Origin: Frankia nepalensis
GTDB lineage: Bacteria; Actinomycetota; Actinomycetes; Frankiales; Frankiaceae
Reading direction: 5' to 3'
NCBI RefSeq assembly: GCF_016786325.1
Contig: NZ_JADWYU010000148.1
Coordinates: forward strand, 1 to 44,116
Length of the DNA: 44,116 nt
A program made the translations under genes and the position numbers. The notes beneath the pieces were generated by a model. The model saw only the letters and a list, made by a program, of their open reading frames with translations. It did no database searches and was not told where the DNA came from. Shown here piece after piece: positions 33,065-40,654 of the stretch (within the stretch, counting starts at the first letter, position 1; the number at the start of each line of letters is the position of its first letter).

Positions 33065-34165
33065 ATGAGTAACGACGACGCTCTCGAACGGCTGACCTCC
33101 TGGTTCCAGGAGCGGCTTCCGTCCGCGACCGACCTGCGGGTCGAGAACTCCAGCCGCGTCGCGTTCGGCCACTCGGCCGAGATGACGACGCTGACGCTCG
33201 CCTGGCGCGACGGCACCGAGGAACGCCGCGAGGATCTCGTGCTGCGGCTTCGCCCGCCCTTTCCCGGCCTGCTGGAGCCCTATGACATGGCCCGGCAGTT
33301 CACGATCCTGCGGGCGCTGGAACGGACCGGAGTCCGCGGCCCGGCCGTGCTGTGGCTCGACGCGACGGGCGAGGCGCTGGGACGGCCGTTCTACGTGATG
33401 GCGCGGGTGGACGGGGACGTCTACGAGACCGAGATACCCGCGGAGCTCGACGCGCGCCCCGCGACGATCCGCCGGATGACGCGGGCGCTCGTCGAACAGC
33501 TCGCCGCGATCCACCTCGTGGACCTGCCCGCCACCGGCCTCGCGGCCCTCGGCGACGGCCGGTCGTATCTCGACGACCAGCTCGACCACTGGACCGCCGA
33601 GATGCGCCGCGTCCAGCGGGGCGAGCTGCCGGCGCTGGAGCGGCTGCTCGGCGAGCTGCGGGAACGCCAGCCCGCGCCGTCCGAGCGGGTCACCCTGGTC
33701 CATGGCGACCCCAAGCCCGGCAACTTCGCCTTCGTCGACGGCGAGGTGACCGGAGTCTTCGACTGGGAGATGGCCGGGATCGGCGACCCCCTCGCCGACG
33801 TCGGCTACCTCGACCTTCTCTGGAAGACGCCCGGCTTCTTCACGAGCCGCCCGGCGGCGCTGACCGCCGACGAGGCGTTCGCGTACTACGAGGAGCTGAC
33901 CGGCATACCGGTTCGGCACCGGGAGTGGTACCGGGCTTTCCAGTCGTTCAAGACCTGCGTGATCCTCCTCGTCGGCGCCGCCCTGTTCGAGGCCGGGCAC
34001 TCGGACGACCCGAGGTTCGGCTTCATGGCGCTGGGCATTCGCCCCTATGCCCGGCGCGCCCTGCGTGCCCTCGGCGTCGACGAGGACCTGCCCACCGGGC
34101 CCGTCGAGCCGCGGCCCGAGCGTTTCGACGAGGCACGCGCCAGGTCCGCTGACCTGGCGCGCTGA
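33065..34165 (+). CDS. Phosphotransferase family protein (APH / ACAD10-kinase-like)
   Basis: The 366-residue protein starts at ATG 33065, 42 bases after the P450 gene, with GGAGCAGGCA upstream. It has the aminoglycoside-phosphotransferase kinase fold. VLRLRPP contains the ATP-contacting beta-strand residue near 60. The catalytic loop is HGDPKPGNF (His213, Asp215, Asn220), and the metal site is DWEMAGIGDP (Asp233). In catabolic operons this subfamily usually acts on acyl-CoA metabolism rather than antibiotics; relatives in ACAD10/11 and LvaA phosphorylate 4-hydroxyacyl-CoAs. That role would fit the P450, SDR and ligase genes around it but is inferred. The 3' end lies inside a short direct repeat that continues past the stop codon. 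Confidence 0.92.
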   Translation: MSNDDALERLTSWFQERLPSATDLRVENSSRVAFGHSAEMTTLTLAWRDGTEERREDLVLRLRPPFPGLLEPYDMARQFTILRALERTGVRGPAVLWLDATGEALGRPFYVMARVDGDVYETEIPAELDARPATIRRMTRALVEQLAAIHLVDLPATGLAALGDGRSYLDDQLDHWTAEMRRVQRGELPALERLLGELRERQPAPSERVTLVHGDPKPGNFAFVDGEVTGVFDWEMAGIGDPLADVGYLDLLWKTPGFFTSRPAALTADEAFAYYEELTGIPVRHREWYRAFQSFKTCVILLVGAALFEAGHSDDPRFGFMALGIRPYARRALRALGVDEDLPTGPVEPRPERFDEARARSADLAR

Positions 34166-34210
34166 TCTGACGCACTGACCTGGCGCGCTGACCGTTGTCT
34201 GGCGCACTGA
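34149..34210 (+). repeat. Direct repeat spanning the phosphotransferase stop codon
   Basis: CTGACCTGGCGCGCTGA occurs exactly at 34149-34165, where the final TGA is the stop, and again at 34175-34191. A partial copy (CTGGCGCACTGA) lies at 34199-34210. Confidence 0.85.
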
Positions 34211-34259
34211 GCGTTCCGCCCGCCGGGCGGGCGCGCCCGTGACCAAAGAGGGACAGAAC

Positions 34260-35114
34260 ATGACGAACGAGGTTGACGGGCTGTCGGTGCTGGTCTCCGG
34301 CGGCGGTACCGGCATCGGCGCGGGTATCGCGCGACGGCTGGCGAGCGACGGCGCCTGGGTGACGATCTTCGGCCGCACGGCGGCCACCCTCCAGACCACG
34401 GCGGAGTCGATCAATGCCGAGCTCGGCCGCGAGGCGGTCCGGTACCACGTCGCTGATGTCACCAGCGAGCCGGACGTCGCGCGGGTCGTCGAGCTCGCGG
34501 CGCAGTGGCGCGACGGCCTCGACGGCGTGGTCGCGAACGCGGGCGGCGGCGGCGCCCTGGCTCCGCTGCACGCCCAGAAACTCGAGGAGTTCACCCGCGT
34601 CCTCACGCTGAACGTCGTCGGCACGCTGCTGCTGGTCAAGCACTCGGTCCCGCTGTTCGCCCGCGCGGGCACGGGCTCGGTCGTCGCCATCTCGTCCATC
34701 GCCGGGCATGTGACGCATCCCTACTTCGGGGCCTACCCGGTGGCGAAGGCGGCCGTGGAGGAGCTCATCCGCAACGCCGCCGACGAGTACGGGGCGGCGG
34801 GCATCCGGTTCAACGCCGTCCGCCCGGGGCTCACGTCGACGGAGATCATGAGCTGGGCGGCGCCGGGCACGCCGGTCTACGAGAGCTACGACGAGAACAC
34901 GCCACTCGGGGGCGCCTCCGACGTCGACGACGTCGCGCAGCTCGTCAGCTTCCTGTTGTCGCCGAGAGCCAGCCGGGTGACCGGGCAGGTGATGAACGTG
35001 GACGGCGGGCTCTGCCTGCGCCGTGGCCCGGACTACTCGGCGCTGGTCGCGCCCCGGTTCGGGGGAACGGACGCCCTGCTGGGAAGGGCGGAGCCGGCGC
35101 GCACCACGTCATGA
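34260..35114 (+). CDS. SDR-family oxidoreductase
   Basis: I start at ATG 34260 because GAGGGA lies a few bases upstream; an in-frame start at 34239 exists. The 284-residue enzyme is a classical short-chain dehydrogenase. It has the cofactor motif SGGGTGIGAGIA (about 14-25), NAGGGG, ISSIAGH containing the catalytic serine, and YPVAK (Tyr159, Lys163). FGRT after strand two has Arg rather than Asp, which points to NADP preference, in contrast to the NAD-type SDR of the leftward operon. It is the last gene of the rightward operon. A matching oxidation or reduction of the P450 product is a reasonable guess. About 25 extra residues at the C-terminus are not typical of the family. Confidence 0.94.
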   Translation: MTNEVDGLSVLVSGGGTGIGAGIARRLASDGAWVTIFGRTAATLQTTAESINAELGREAVRYHVADVTSEPDVARVVELAAQWRDGLDGVVANAGGGGALAPLHAQKLEEFTRVLTLNVVGTLLLVKHSVPLFARAGTGSVVAISSIAGHVTHPYFGAYPVAKAAVEELIRNAADEYGAAGIRFNAVRPGLTSTEIMSWAAPGTPVYESYDENTPLGGASDVDDVAQLVSFLLSPRASRVTGQVMNVDGGLCLRRGPDYSALVAPRFGGTDALLGRAEPARTTS

Positions 35115-35355
35115 TCCCGACGACGGCCGGCCGGTGGGCGCCGGCTCCGGCTCCCGCTCGGCCGTTGCAGCCGCTTCCGCCGCGCGGCGGACCAGCGAGG
35201 CCCGGTGGACGACCACGATCCGGCGGACCCGCTGGTCGTGGCGGCGCGCGTGGCGGCCCGCTCGTGCCCCGGTGCCTCGCGCCGGCGGGCTCGTCGGTCG
35301 TCCGGCCCCACGTCGCGGGGCCGGCCGGGCGCCGCGCCGCCTCTACCATGGCCCC

Positions 35356-36072
35356 ATGACGGTGGTCGCCGGCCAGGACGGCGCGGGGCAGCGCACACCG
35401 GGATGGTGGGGCAACGACAGCGCGCTCCTCGACGACGAGGAGGCGCGCCGCCGCCTCGTCGCGGCGACGGGCCGTTGCCTCGCGCGGCGGGGGACCAGCC
35501 GGATCCGTATCGAGGAGGTGGCCGTCGAGGCCGGCGTCTCCCGTTCCACGGTCTACCGGTATTTCAAGAACCGCAACGAACTCATCCTCGCCGTGCTGCT
35601 GAGCAGGGTCGATGTCGCCATGACGGGCGTCATCAGTTCCCTTCCGCGGCCCGAGGACGCGGCGGCCTCGATCTGCGACGTGTTCCTGAAGTGCACGGAC
35701 CTGATCAACGGTGACGCCGTCAACGAGGCGCTCTTCACCGCCGGCAGCCGATCCCTCGCGGAGACGCTGGAACTGACCGCGGAACCCATCGTGGACGCCG
35801 TGTACCGCCATCTCGGGCCGCTTCTGCGGCGGTGGCGGGATGGCGGACAACTCGCCGCCGACCTGGATCTCCGGGAAACCGTCCGGTGGATGATGGCCGC
35901 GGGCGTCATCATCATGAGCCCGCCCTGGTCCGGCTGGTCGCCGGCCCGGAAGCGGGCGTTCGTGGACAGATACATCACGCGAGCCCTTGTCGGCCCGGCC
36001 TTGAGCCCCCCGGGCAACGCGGGTCCGACCGGGCCGCTTTCGGTTCCAGATAACCGGGCTGAGCAGAAATAG
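35356..36072 (+). CDS. TetR-family transcriptional regulator
   Basis: I place the start at ATG 35356, giving 238 residues; the frame is open back to 35023 but that stretch overlaps the SDR gene end and lacks protein character. No clear ribosome site is seen, so a leaderless start is possible. The N-terminal DNA-binding domain (about 30-80) is typical: LVAATGRCLARRGTSRIRIE, EVAVEAGVSRSTVYRYFKNRNEL (quoted in part). The C-terminal part should form the ligand and dimer domain and carries no recognisable ligand signature. Its position just after the P450/SDR operon suggests that it controls this cluster. The motifs in the divergent region (30509-30659) are candidate sites; I did not find the same motif directly before this gene. 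The 241-base gap before it holds no other gene. Confidence 0.93.
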   Translation: MTVVAGQDGAGQRTPGWWGNDSALLDDEEARRRLVAATGRCLARRGTSRIRIEEVAVEAGVSRSTVYRYFKNRNELILAVLLSRVDVAMTGVISSLPRPEDAAASICDVFLKCTDLINGDAVNEALFTAGSRSLAETLELTAEPIVDAVYRHLGPLLRRWRDGGQLAADLDLRETVRWMMAAGVIIMSPPWSGWSPARKRAFVDRYITRALVGPALSPPGNAGPTGPLSVPDNRAEQK

Positions 36073-36114
36073 GCGACATGTCGCCGAGCGGCCGCGTGGC
36101 GTCCGCGGCTCGGC
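36072..36114. terminator. Palindrome and hairpin after the TetR gene
   Basis: The perfect 14-bp palindrome GGCGACATGTCGCC (36072-36085) overlaps the last base of the TetR stop. It is followed by a stem made of GCCGAGC (36083-36089) and GCTCGGC (36108-36114), with additional internal pairing. The second is terminator-like; the first could also be an operator. Confidence 0.5.
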
Positions 36115-36334
36115 GTCAGGGCGCCGGGGCGCCGGTCGCCCGCCCGCATGAGTCGGCGGATCTGCCGCCCCATTGGTCCGAACAGCCTCGAACACGAACA
36201 CGGGCCACATCGGGACCCGCGTTTGGCGCCGTCGCGCTCGGGTAGCTCGGACTGCGCGGGCTGTCCGCGCCCGTGACCCGACGGCGCGCCGACGGCCGCC
36301 GTCGCCGACGGGCTGTGGCCGCGTGGCCGGGCGC

Positions 36335-36408
36335 GGCATTTCGGACGGACATCTAGCCACGGCATCTCGGACGGAACGGTATCTCGGACAGCACGGCATT
36401 TCGGACAG
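36335..36408 (+). repeat. Iteron-like direct repeats upstream of the catalase gene
   Basis: GGYATYTCGGACRG occurs four times, at 36335, 36361, 36378 and 36395. The last three are spaced exactly 17 bp apart, and the first is 26 bp before the second. The array ends 27 bases before the catalase start. Even spacing suggests regulator binding or a recently expanded repeat. No known catalase regulator box (CatR, FurA) is obvious. Confidence 0.85.
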
Positions 36409-36435
36409 TGAGGTCCCGACATAAGGAGCCCGCAC

Positions 36436-37899
36436 GTGGCCACTCAGGAACGTCGTCCGACGACGACCGACGCCGGCATCCCGGTCGCCAGTGACGAGCA
36501 CTCGCTGTCGGTCGGGCCGGACGGTCCCCTGCTGCTGCAGGATCACTACCTGATCGAGCAGATGGCGAACTTCAACCGGGAGCGCATCCCGGAGCGTCAG
36601 CCGCATGCCAAGGGCGGCGGCGCGTTCGGCGCCTTCGAGGTCACCAGGGACCTGAGCGCCTACACCCGGGCGGCGGTGTTCCAGCCCGGCGCGCGGACCG
36701 ACGCCATCGTGCGGTTCTCCACGGTGGCCGGCGAACGCGGCAGCCCCGACACCTGGCGCGACCCGCGCGGCTTCGCGGTGAAGCTCTACACGAGCGAGGG
36801 CAACCTTGACATCGTCGGCAACAACACGCCGGTGTTCTTCGTGCGCGATCCGATGAAGTTCCAGCACTTCATCCGCTCGCAGAAGCGGCGGGCCGACACC
36901 AACATGCGCGACAACGACATGCAGTGGGACTTCTGGACGCTGTCTCCCGAGTCCGCCCACCAGGTCACCTGGCTGATGGGCGACCGCGGCATCCCGAAGA
37001 CCTGGCGGAACATGAACGGCTACTCCAGCCACACGTACATGTGGATCAATGCCGCTGGCGAGCGGTTCTGGGTGAAGTACCACTTCAAGACCGACCAGGG
37101 GATCGACTTCCTCACCCAGGAGGACGCCGACCGCCTCGCCGGCCAGGACGGCGACTACCACCAGCGTGACCTGTACACGGCGATCAGGGACGGGAACTTC
37201 CCGAGCTGGACGCTGAAGATGCAGATCATGCCGTTCGAGGAGGCCAAGACCTACCGGTTCAACCCCTTCGACCTGACCAAGGTCTGGCCGCACGGCGACT
37301 ACCCGCTGCACGAGGTCGGCCGCCTCACGCTCGACCGCAACGTCACCGACTACCACACCGAGATCGAGCAGCTCGCGTTCGAGCCGAACAACACCGTCTC
37401 CGGCACGGGCCTCTCGCCCGACAAGATGCTGCTCGCCCGGGGGTTCAGCTACGCCGACGCCCACCGGGCCCGCCTCGGCGTCAACTACAAGCAGATCCCG
37501 GTGAACGCGCCGAAGGTGCCCGTCCACAGCTACACCAAGGACGGGGCGATGCGCGTCCAGAACGTCTCCGACCCGGTCTACGCGCCGAACTCCTACGGCG
37601 GCCCGGCGGCCGAACCGGCGCTGACCGACGACGGTGGCCACTGGTACGCCGACGGCGAGATGGTGCGCACCGCGTACACGCTGCGCAGGGACGACGACGA
37701 CTGGGGCCAGCCCGGCACGCTGGTGCGCGACGTCCTGGACGACGCGGCCCGGGCCCGCCTGGTCAGCAACATCGTCGGCCACCTGCTCAAGGGCGTGAGC
37801 GAACCGGTGCTCCTGCGCGCCTTCGAGTACTGGCGCAACGTCGACAAGGACCTCGGCGAGGCCGTCGAGACCGGCGTCCGCGCGGCCCAGGCGCAATAG
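36436..37899 (+). CDS. katA: Monofunctional haem catalase
   Basis: The 487-residue protein starts at GTG 36436 with AAGGAG nine bases upstream. It is a clade-3-size (small subunit) catalase. Active-site residues are present: His57 in [13 protein letters not shown], Asn129/130 in VGNNTPVFF, and the proximal haem ligand Tyr339 in [14 protein letters not shown]. It degrades hydrogen peroxide to water and oxygen in the cytoplasm. The length and block order agree with the family, without gaps. It stands alone, preceded by an array of direct repeats and followed by a repeat across the stop codon and a 38-bp palindrome. The gene symbol is by family; the locus may be annotated katA or kat. Confidence 0.96.
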   Translation: MATQERRPTTTDAGIPVASDEHSLSVGPDGPLLLQDHYLIEQMANFNRERIPERQPHAKGGGAFGAFEVTRDLSAYTRAAVFQPGARTDAIVRFSTVAGERGSPDTWRDPRGFAVKLYTSEGNLDIVGNNTPVFFVRDPMKFQHFIRSQKRRADTNMRDNDMQWDFWTLSPESAHQVTWLMGDRGIPKTWRNMNGYSSHTYMWINAAGERFWVKYHFKTDQGIDFLTQEDADRLAGQDGDYHQRDLYTAIRDGNFPSWTLKMQIMPFEEAKTYRFNPFDLTKVWPHGDYPLHEVGRLTLDRNVTDYHTEIEQLAFEPNNTVSGTGLSPDKMLLARGFSYADAHRARLGVNYKQIPVNAPKVPVHSYTKDGAMRVQNVSDPVYAPNSYGGPAAEPALTDDGGHWYADGEMVRTAYTLRRDDDDWGQPGTLVRDVLDDAARARLVSNIVGHLLKGVSEPVLLRAFEYWRNVDKDLGEAVETGVRAAQAQ

Positions 37900-37924
37900 C
37901 GCGGCACAGGCGCCATAGCGCGGG
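37888..37924 (+). repeat. 19-bp tandem repeat spanning the catalase stop codon
   Basis: CAGGCGCAATAGCGCGGCA (37888-37906, including the TAG stop) is followed directly by CAGGCGCCATAGCGCGGG (37907-37924). A more diverged third copy may follow. Confidence 0.8.
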
Positions 37925-38002
37925 CAGGGGCAGCAGCGCGCGGGCCGGAGTAACAGACGGTCCATCCGGGCGCCGCCCCGCCGGCGCGCGCTCCGGGCTC
38001 AT

Positions 38003-38040
38003 CCTCGGCCTGGCCACCCAGCTGGGTGGCCAGGCCGAGG
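38003..38040. terminator. 38-bp perfect palindrome between the catalase and MscS genes
   Basis: Bases 38003-38021 and 38022-38040 are exact reverse complements: CCTCGGCCTGGCCACCCAG, then its complement, with no spacer. As RNA this would make a very stable hairpin and is a likely terminator for the catalase gene, although there is no T-tract. As DNA it could extrude as a cruciform or bind a dimer. Confidence 0.65.
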
Positions 38041-38207
38041 CCGTCGCGACGCCCGGGCGCGGCTGAACCCGGCCGGTCGGCCGCCGCCGGGCGAGGGGTG
38101 TGGGCGCCGTCACTTGTTGACCCGGAGCAGACCGGGGCAGAGGTGAGTAGTCGTGCAAGTCGACAGGACGCGCCTTTCAGGCAGCAACAGTCCCGGGAGC
38201 AGCCCTC

Positions 38208-39542
38208 GTGAGCAGCCCATCCGCGATGTCCCTGCCCGCGGCCGATTCGACGCCCGCGGTACTCGTCATCCTCGCCGCTTCCGCGGCCGCCGGCTTCTTG
38301 CTGGCGTTCGTCCTCGACTGGTTCGTGCGCCGTGCCGGGCGGCGCTGGGAGATCGCGGCGGACATGTCCCGGCGCGGCCGGCGGCCACTGCGGATGACCG
38401 GCATCTTGCTGGGTCTGCTCGTCGCGGCGAACGCGGCGCCGCGCCAGGACTGGATCCCGCCGCTCGTCCGGATCCTGGGACTCGCGCTGATCGCGGGGTT
38501 CGCCTGGCTCACCGCGGTCGCCGCGTTCGTCCTCGAGGATCTCGCGCTCGCCCGTTACCGGACCGACGTGGCCGACAACCGGCACGCTCGCCGGATCCGG
38601 ACCCAGGTCACCCTGGTGCGCAGGATCACCACCGCCGTCATCACGATCATCGCGGTCGCGGCGATGCTGATGACCTTTCCGAGTGTCCGGGTCGCTGGAG
38701 CGAGCATCTTCGCGTCCGCCGGCGTGGTGGGCATCGTCGCGGGCCTTGCCGCGCAGACCTCGCTGGCCAACGTCTTCGCCGGCATGCAGCTGGCCTTCAC
38801 CGACGCCATCCGGGTCGACGACGTCGTCGTCGTCGAGGACGAGTGGGGACGCATCGAGGAGATCACGCTGACCTACGTCGTCGTTCACATCTGGGATGAC
38901 CGGCGGATGATCCTGCCGTCGACCTACTTCACGACGACACCGTTCCAGAACTGGACGAGGCGGGAATCCGCCGTCCTCGGCGCCGTCGAGCTCGACCTCG
39001 ACTGGACCGTGCCGACGGACGAACTGCGTACCCAGCTGCACGCGATCCTGGCCGAGACGGACCTGTGGGACGGCCGGGTCGCGGTCCTGCAGGTGACCGA
39101 CGCGGTCGCCGGCTACGTGCGGATCCGCGTCCTGGTCAGCGGGAAGGACGGGCCGACGGTCTTCGACCTGCGCTGCCTGGTGCGCGAGGCACTGGTGCGC
39201 TGGCTGCGGGAGAACACCCCGGCGGCGCTGCCACGGACCCGGATCGAGTCGCCCCACCCGGACCTGCTGCGCCAGCCAGACCCGCTCCGCGAGCCGGACT
39301 GGCTCCGCAAGCGGGGCCGCACGGACCCACGGGCCGCCGACGACACCGCGAACGGACGGGAGAACGGCCAGCGGGTGGCCGTTCCCCCGGCCCGCGACCA
39401 GGCCGACGACCGCGGCGGTGAGCAGCCCCGCCGCCCGGACGTGCCCGACAACGACGACGCCCGGCTGTTCGGCGGCAACCCGGAGGCGGACCGGCGGTCG
39501 CGAGCGTTCAGCGAGACGGGCGACCACCCGGTTCCGCGCTGA
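38208..39542 (+). CDS. MscS-family mechanosensitive ion channel
   Basis: The 444-residue protein starts at GTG 38208 with GGGAG upstream. Transmembrane helices lie near residues 17-40, 62-80, 88-112 and 140-160. The pore helix region VAGASIFASAGVVGIVAGLA follows, and then the conserved beta domain start FAGMQLAFTDAIRVDDVVVV and EDEWGRIEEITLTYV. These match the MscS superfamily, which opens under membrane tension to release solutes during osmotic downshock. A disordered charged tail of about 90 residues (from 355) with Arg/Asp/Pro-rich sequence is an addition. The gene stands between catalase and DUF1206 genes, all rightward but with separate upstream regions. Confidence 0.94.
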   Translation: MSSPSAMSLPAADSTPAVLVILAASAAAGFLLAFVLDWFVRRAGRRWEIAADMSRRGRRPLRMTGILLGLLVAANAAPRQDWIPPLVRILGLALIAGFAWLTAVAAFVLEDLALARYRTDVADNRHARRIRTQVTLVRRITTAVITIIAVAAMLMTFPSVRVAGASIFASAGVVGIVAGLAAQTSLANVFAGMQLAFTDAIRVDDVVVVEDEWGRIEEITLTYVVVHIWDDRRMILPSTYFTTTPFQNWTRRESAVLGAVELDLDWTVPTDELRTQLHAILAETDLWDGRVAVLQVTDAVAGYVRIRVLVSGKDGPTVFDLRCLVREALVRWLRENTPAALPRTRIESPHPDLLRQPDPLREPDWLRKRGRTDPRAADDTANGRENGQRVAVPPARDQADDRGGEQPRRPDVPDNDDARLFGGNPEADRRSRAFSETGDHPVPR

Positions 39543-39613
39543 GACAGGCGGGGGGCCGATCCGGCCCGGCCGGGTCGCCGGCGCGCGCGTACGCCCTGGC
39601 GTCGCGGCGCCCC

Positions 39614-39661
39614 CTGCGTCTCAATGTCGGCCTGCGTCTCAATGCCCCCCGCGTCCCAATG
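39614..39661 (+). repeat. 18-bp iterons upstream of the DUF1206 gene
   Basis: CTGCGTCTCAATG occurs at 39614-39626 and 39632-39644. A third copy, CGCGTCCCAATG, lies at 39650-39661. The spacing is 18 bp throughout. The array ends about 115 bases before the GTG start at 39778. The rest of the gap 39543-39777 shows no gene. Confidence 0.8.
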
Positions 39662-39777
39662 CCGGCCGGCCGGCGACAGATGCGCGGTTTGTCCGCCGTC
39701 GAACGGGCAGCGTCTGGACAGCTCACCCGATCACTCGTCCGGCGGGGTCACCCGGCGGCTCATCCAACGGAGGAACG

Positions 39778-40626
39778 GTGTCGGTGAACAGCACCTCGGG
39801 GCCCGGCGCCGCCGTGGCCAGCGGCCGCGGACATGCCCAGCGGGCCAGGCGCAGCACGGCGGTGACCGCGACGGCCCGGCTGGGACTGGCCTCCCGCGGG
39901 CTGGTCTACCTGCTGATCGGCATGCTCGCCATCCAGGTCGCCGCGGGCCGCAGCCAGGAGTCGACGAACCGCGAGGGCGCGCTGCGCCAGATCGCCGACA
40001 AGCCCTTCGGCACCGCCGTCCTGGTGCTCCTGGTCATCGGCTTCATCGGCTATGCGCTGTGGCGCCTGCTCAACGCGGCCACCGGTGAGACAGAAGAGAG
40101 CGATGGCAAGAAACGCGCCGCCAAGCGGGCCTCGTCCGCCGTGCGCGGCGTGATCTATCTCGTCATCGCGGGCAGCACGATCAAGTTCCTCACCTCGGGG
40201 AGCGGTGGTTCCGGCGAGCCGGCCCCCTACACCGCACGGGTGATGGACAACACCGGTGGGCGCTGGCTCGTCGGGGTGGTCGGCGTCGTGGTGATCGGGG
40301 TCGGCCTGGCCATGATCTGGCGCGGCGTGACGACCAAGTTCGAGGAGAAGCTGCGGACTGGGGAGATGGGGCCGAAGGTCCGGACTGCGACCGTCCGCAC
40401 CGGGCAGGTCGGCTATGTCGCCAGGGGCACCGTGTTCGGCCTCGCCGGATACTTCGTGACGAAGGCCGCGGTGGACTTCGACCCGTCCGAGGCCAAGGGG
40501 CTGGACGGCACCCTGAAGACGATCGCCCAGGCGTCCTACGGCCCATGGCTGCTGGGGATCTGCGCGGTCGGGCTGGTGCTCTTCGGCGCGTACTCGTTCC
40601 TCGAGGCCCGCTACCGGAAGCTGTGA
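39778..40626 (+). CDS. DUF1206 membrane protein
   Basis: I place the start at GTG 39778, with GGAGG five bases upstream. The 282-residue protein has about six transmembrane helices arranged as three repeats of a two-helix unit. Each unit opens with a similar motif: RGLVYLLIG (first), VRGVIYLVIAG (second) and ARGTVFGLAGY (third). This is the DUF1206 layout. The family is common in actinobacteria and other soil bacteria, and its function is unknown. Charged Lys/Arg/Glu loops separate the units. It has no visible operon partner. It converges with a flavoprotein gene 28 bases away. Confidence 0.93.
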   Translation: MSVNSTSGPGAAVASGRGHAQRARRSTAVTATARLGLASRGLVYLLIGMLAIQVAAGRSQESTNREGALRQIADKPFGTAVLVLLVIGFIGYALWRLLNAATGETEESDGKKRAAKRASSAVRGVIYLVIAGSTIKFLTSGSGGSGEPAPYTARVMDNTGGRWLVGVVGVVVIGVGLAMIWRGVTTKFEEKLRTGEMGPKVRTATVRTGQVGYVARGTVFGLAGYFVTKAAVDFDPSEAKGLDGTLKTIAQASYGPWLLGICAVGLVLFGAYSFLEARYRKL

Positions 40627-40646
40627 CCGCCGCCGCGCGCCGGCGG
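40627..40646. terminator. Short hairpin between convergent genes
   Basis: CCGCCG (40627-40632) can pair with CGGCGG (40641-40646) over an 8-base loop in the 28-base gap between the DUF1206 and flavoprotein genes. It is weak but placed as expected. Confidence 0.4.
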
Positions 40647-40654
40647 CCATGGCC

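Noticed and set aside
36335-36408. CRISPR array upstream of the catalase gene
   Set aside because: The repeats are 14 bp with 3-12-bp gaps and no spacers of CRISPR size; no cas genes nearby.
39614-39661. Replication-origin iterons or DnaA boxes
   Set aside because: No DnaA-box consensus, no rep or dnaA gene and no AT-rich unwinding region.
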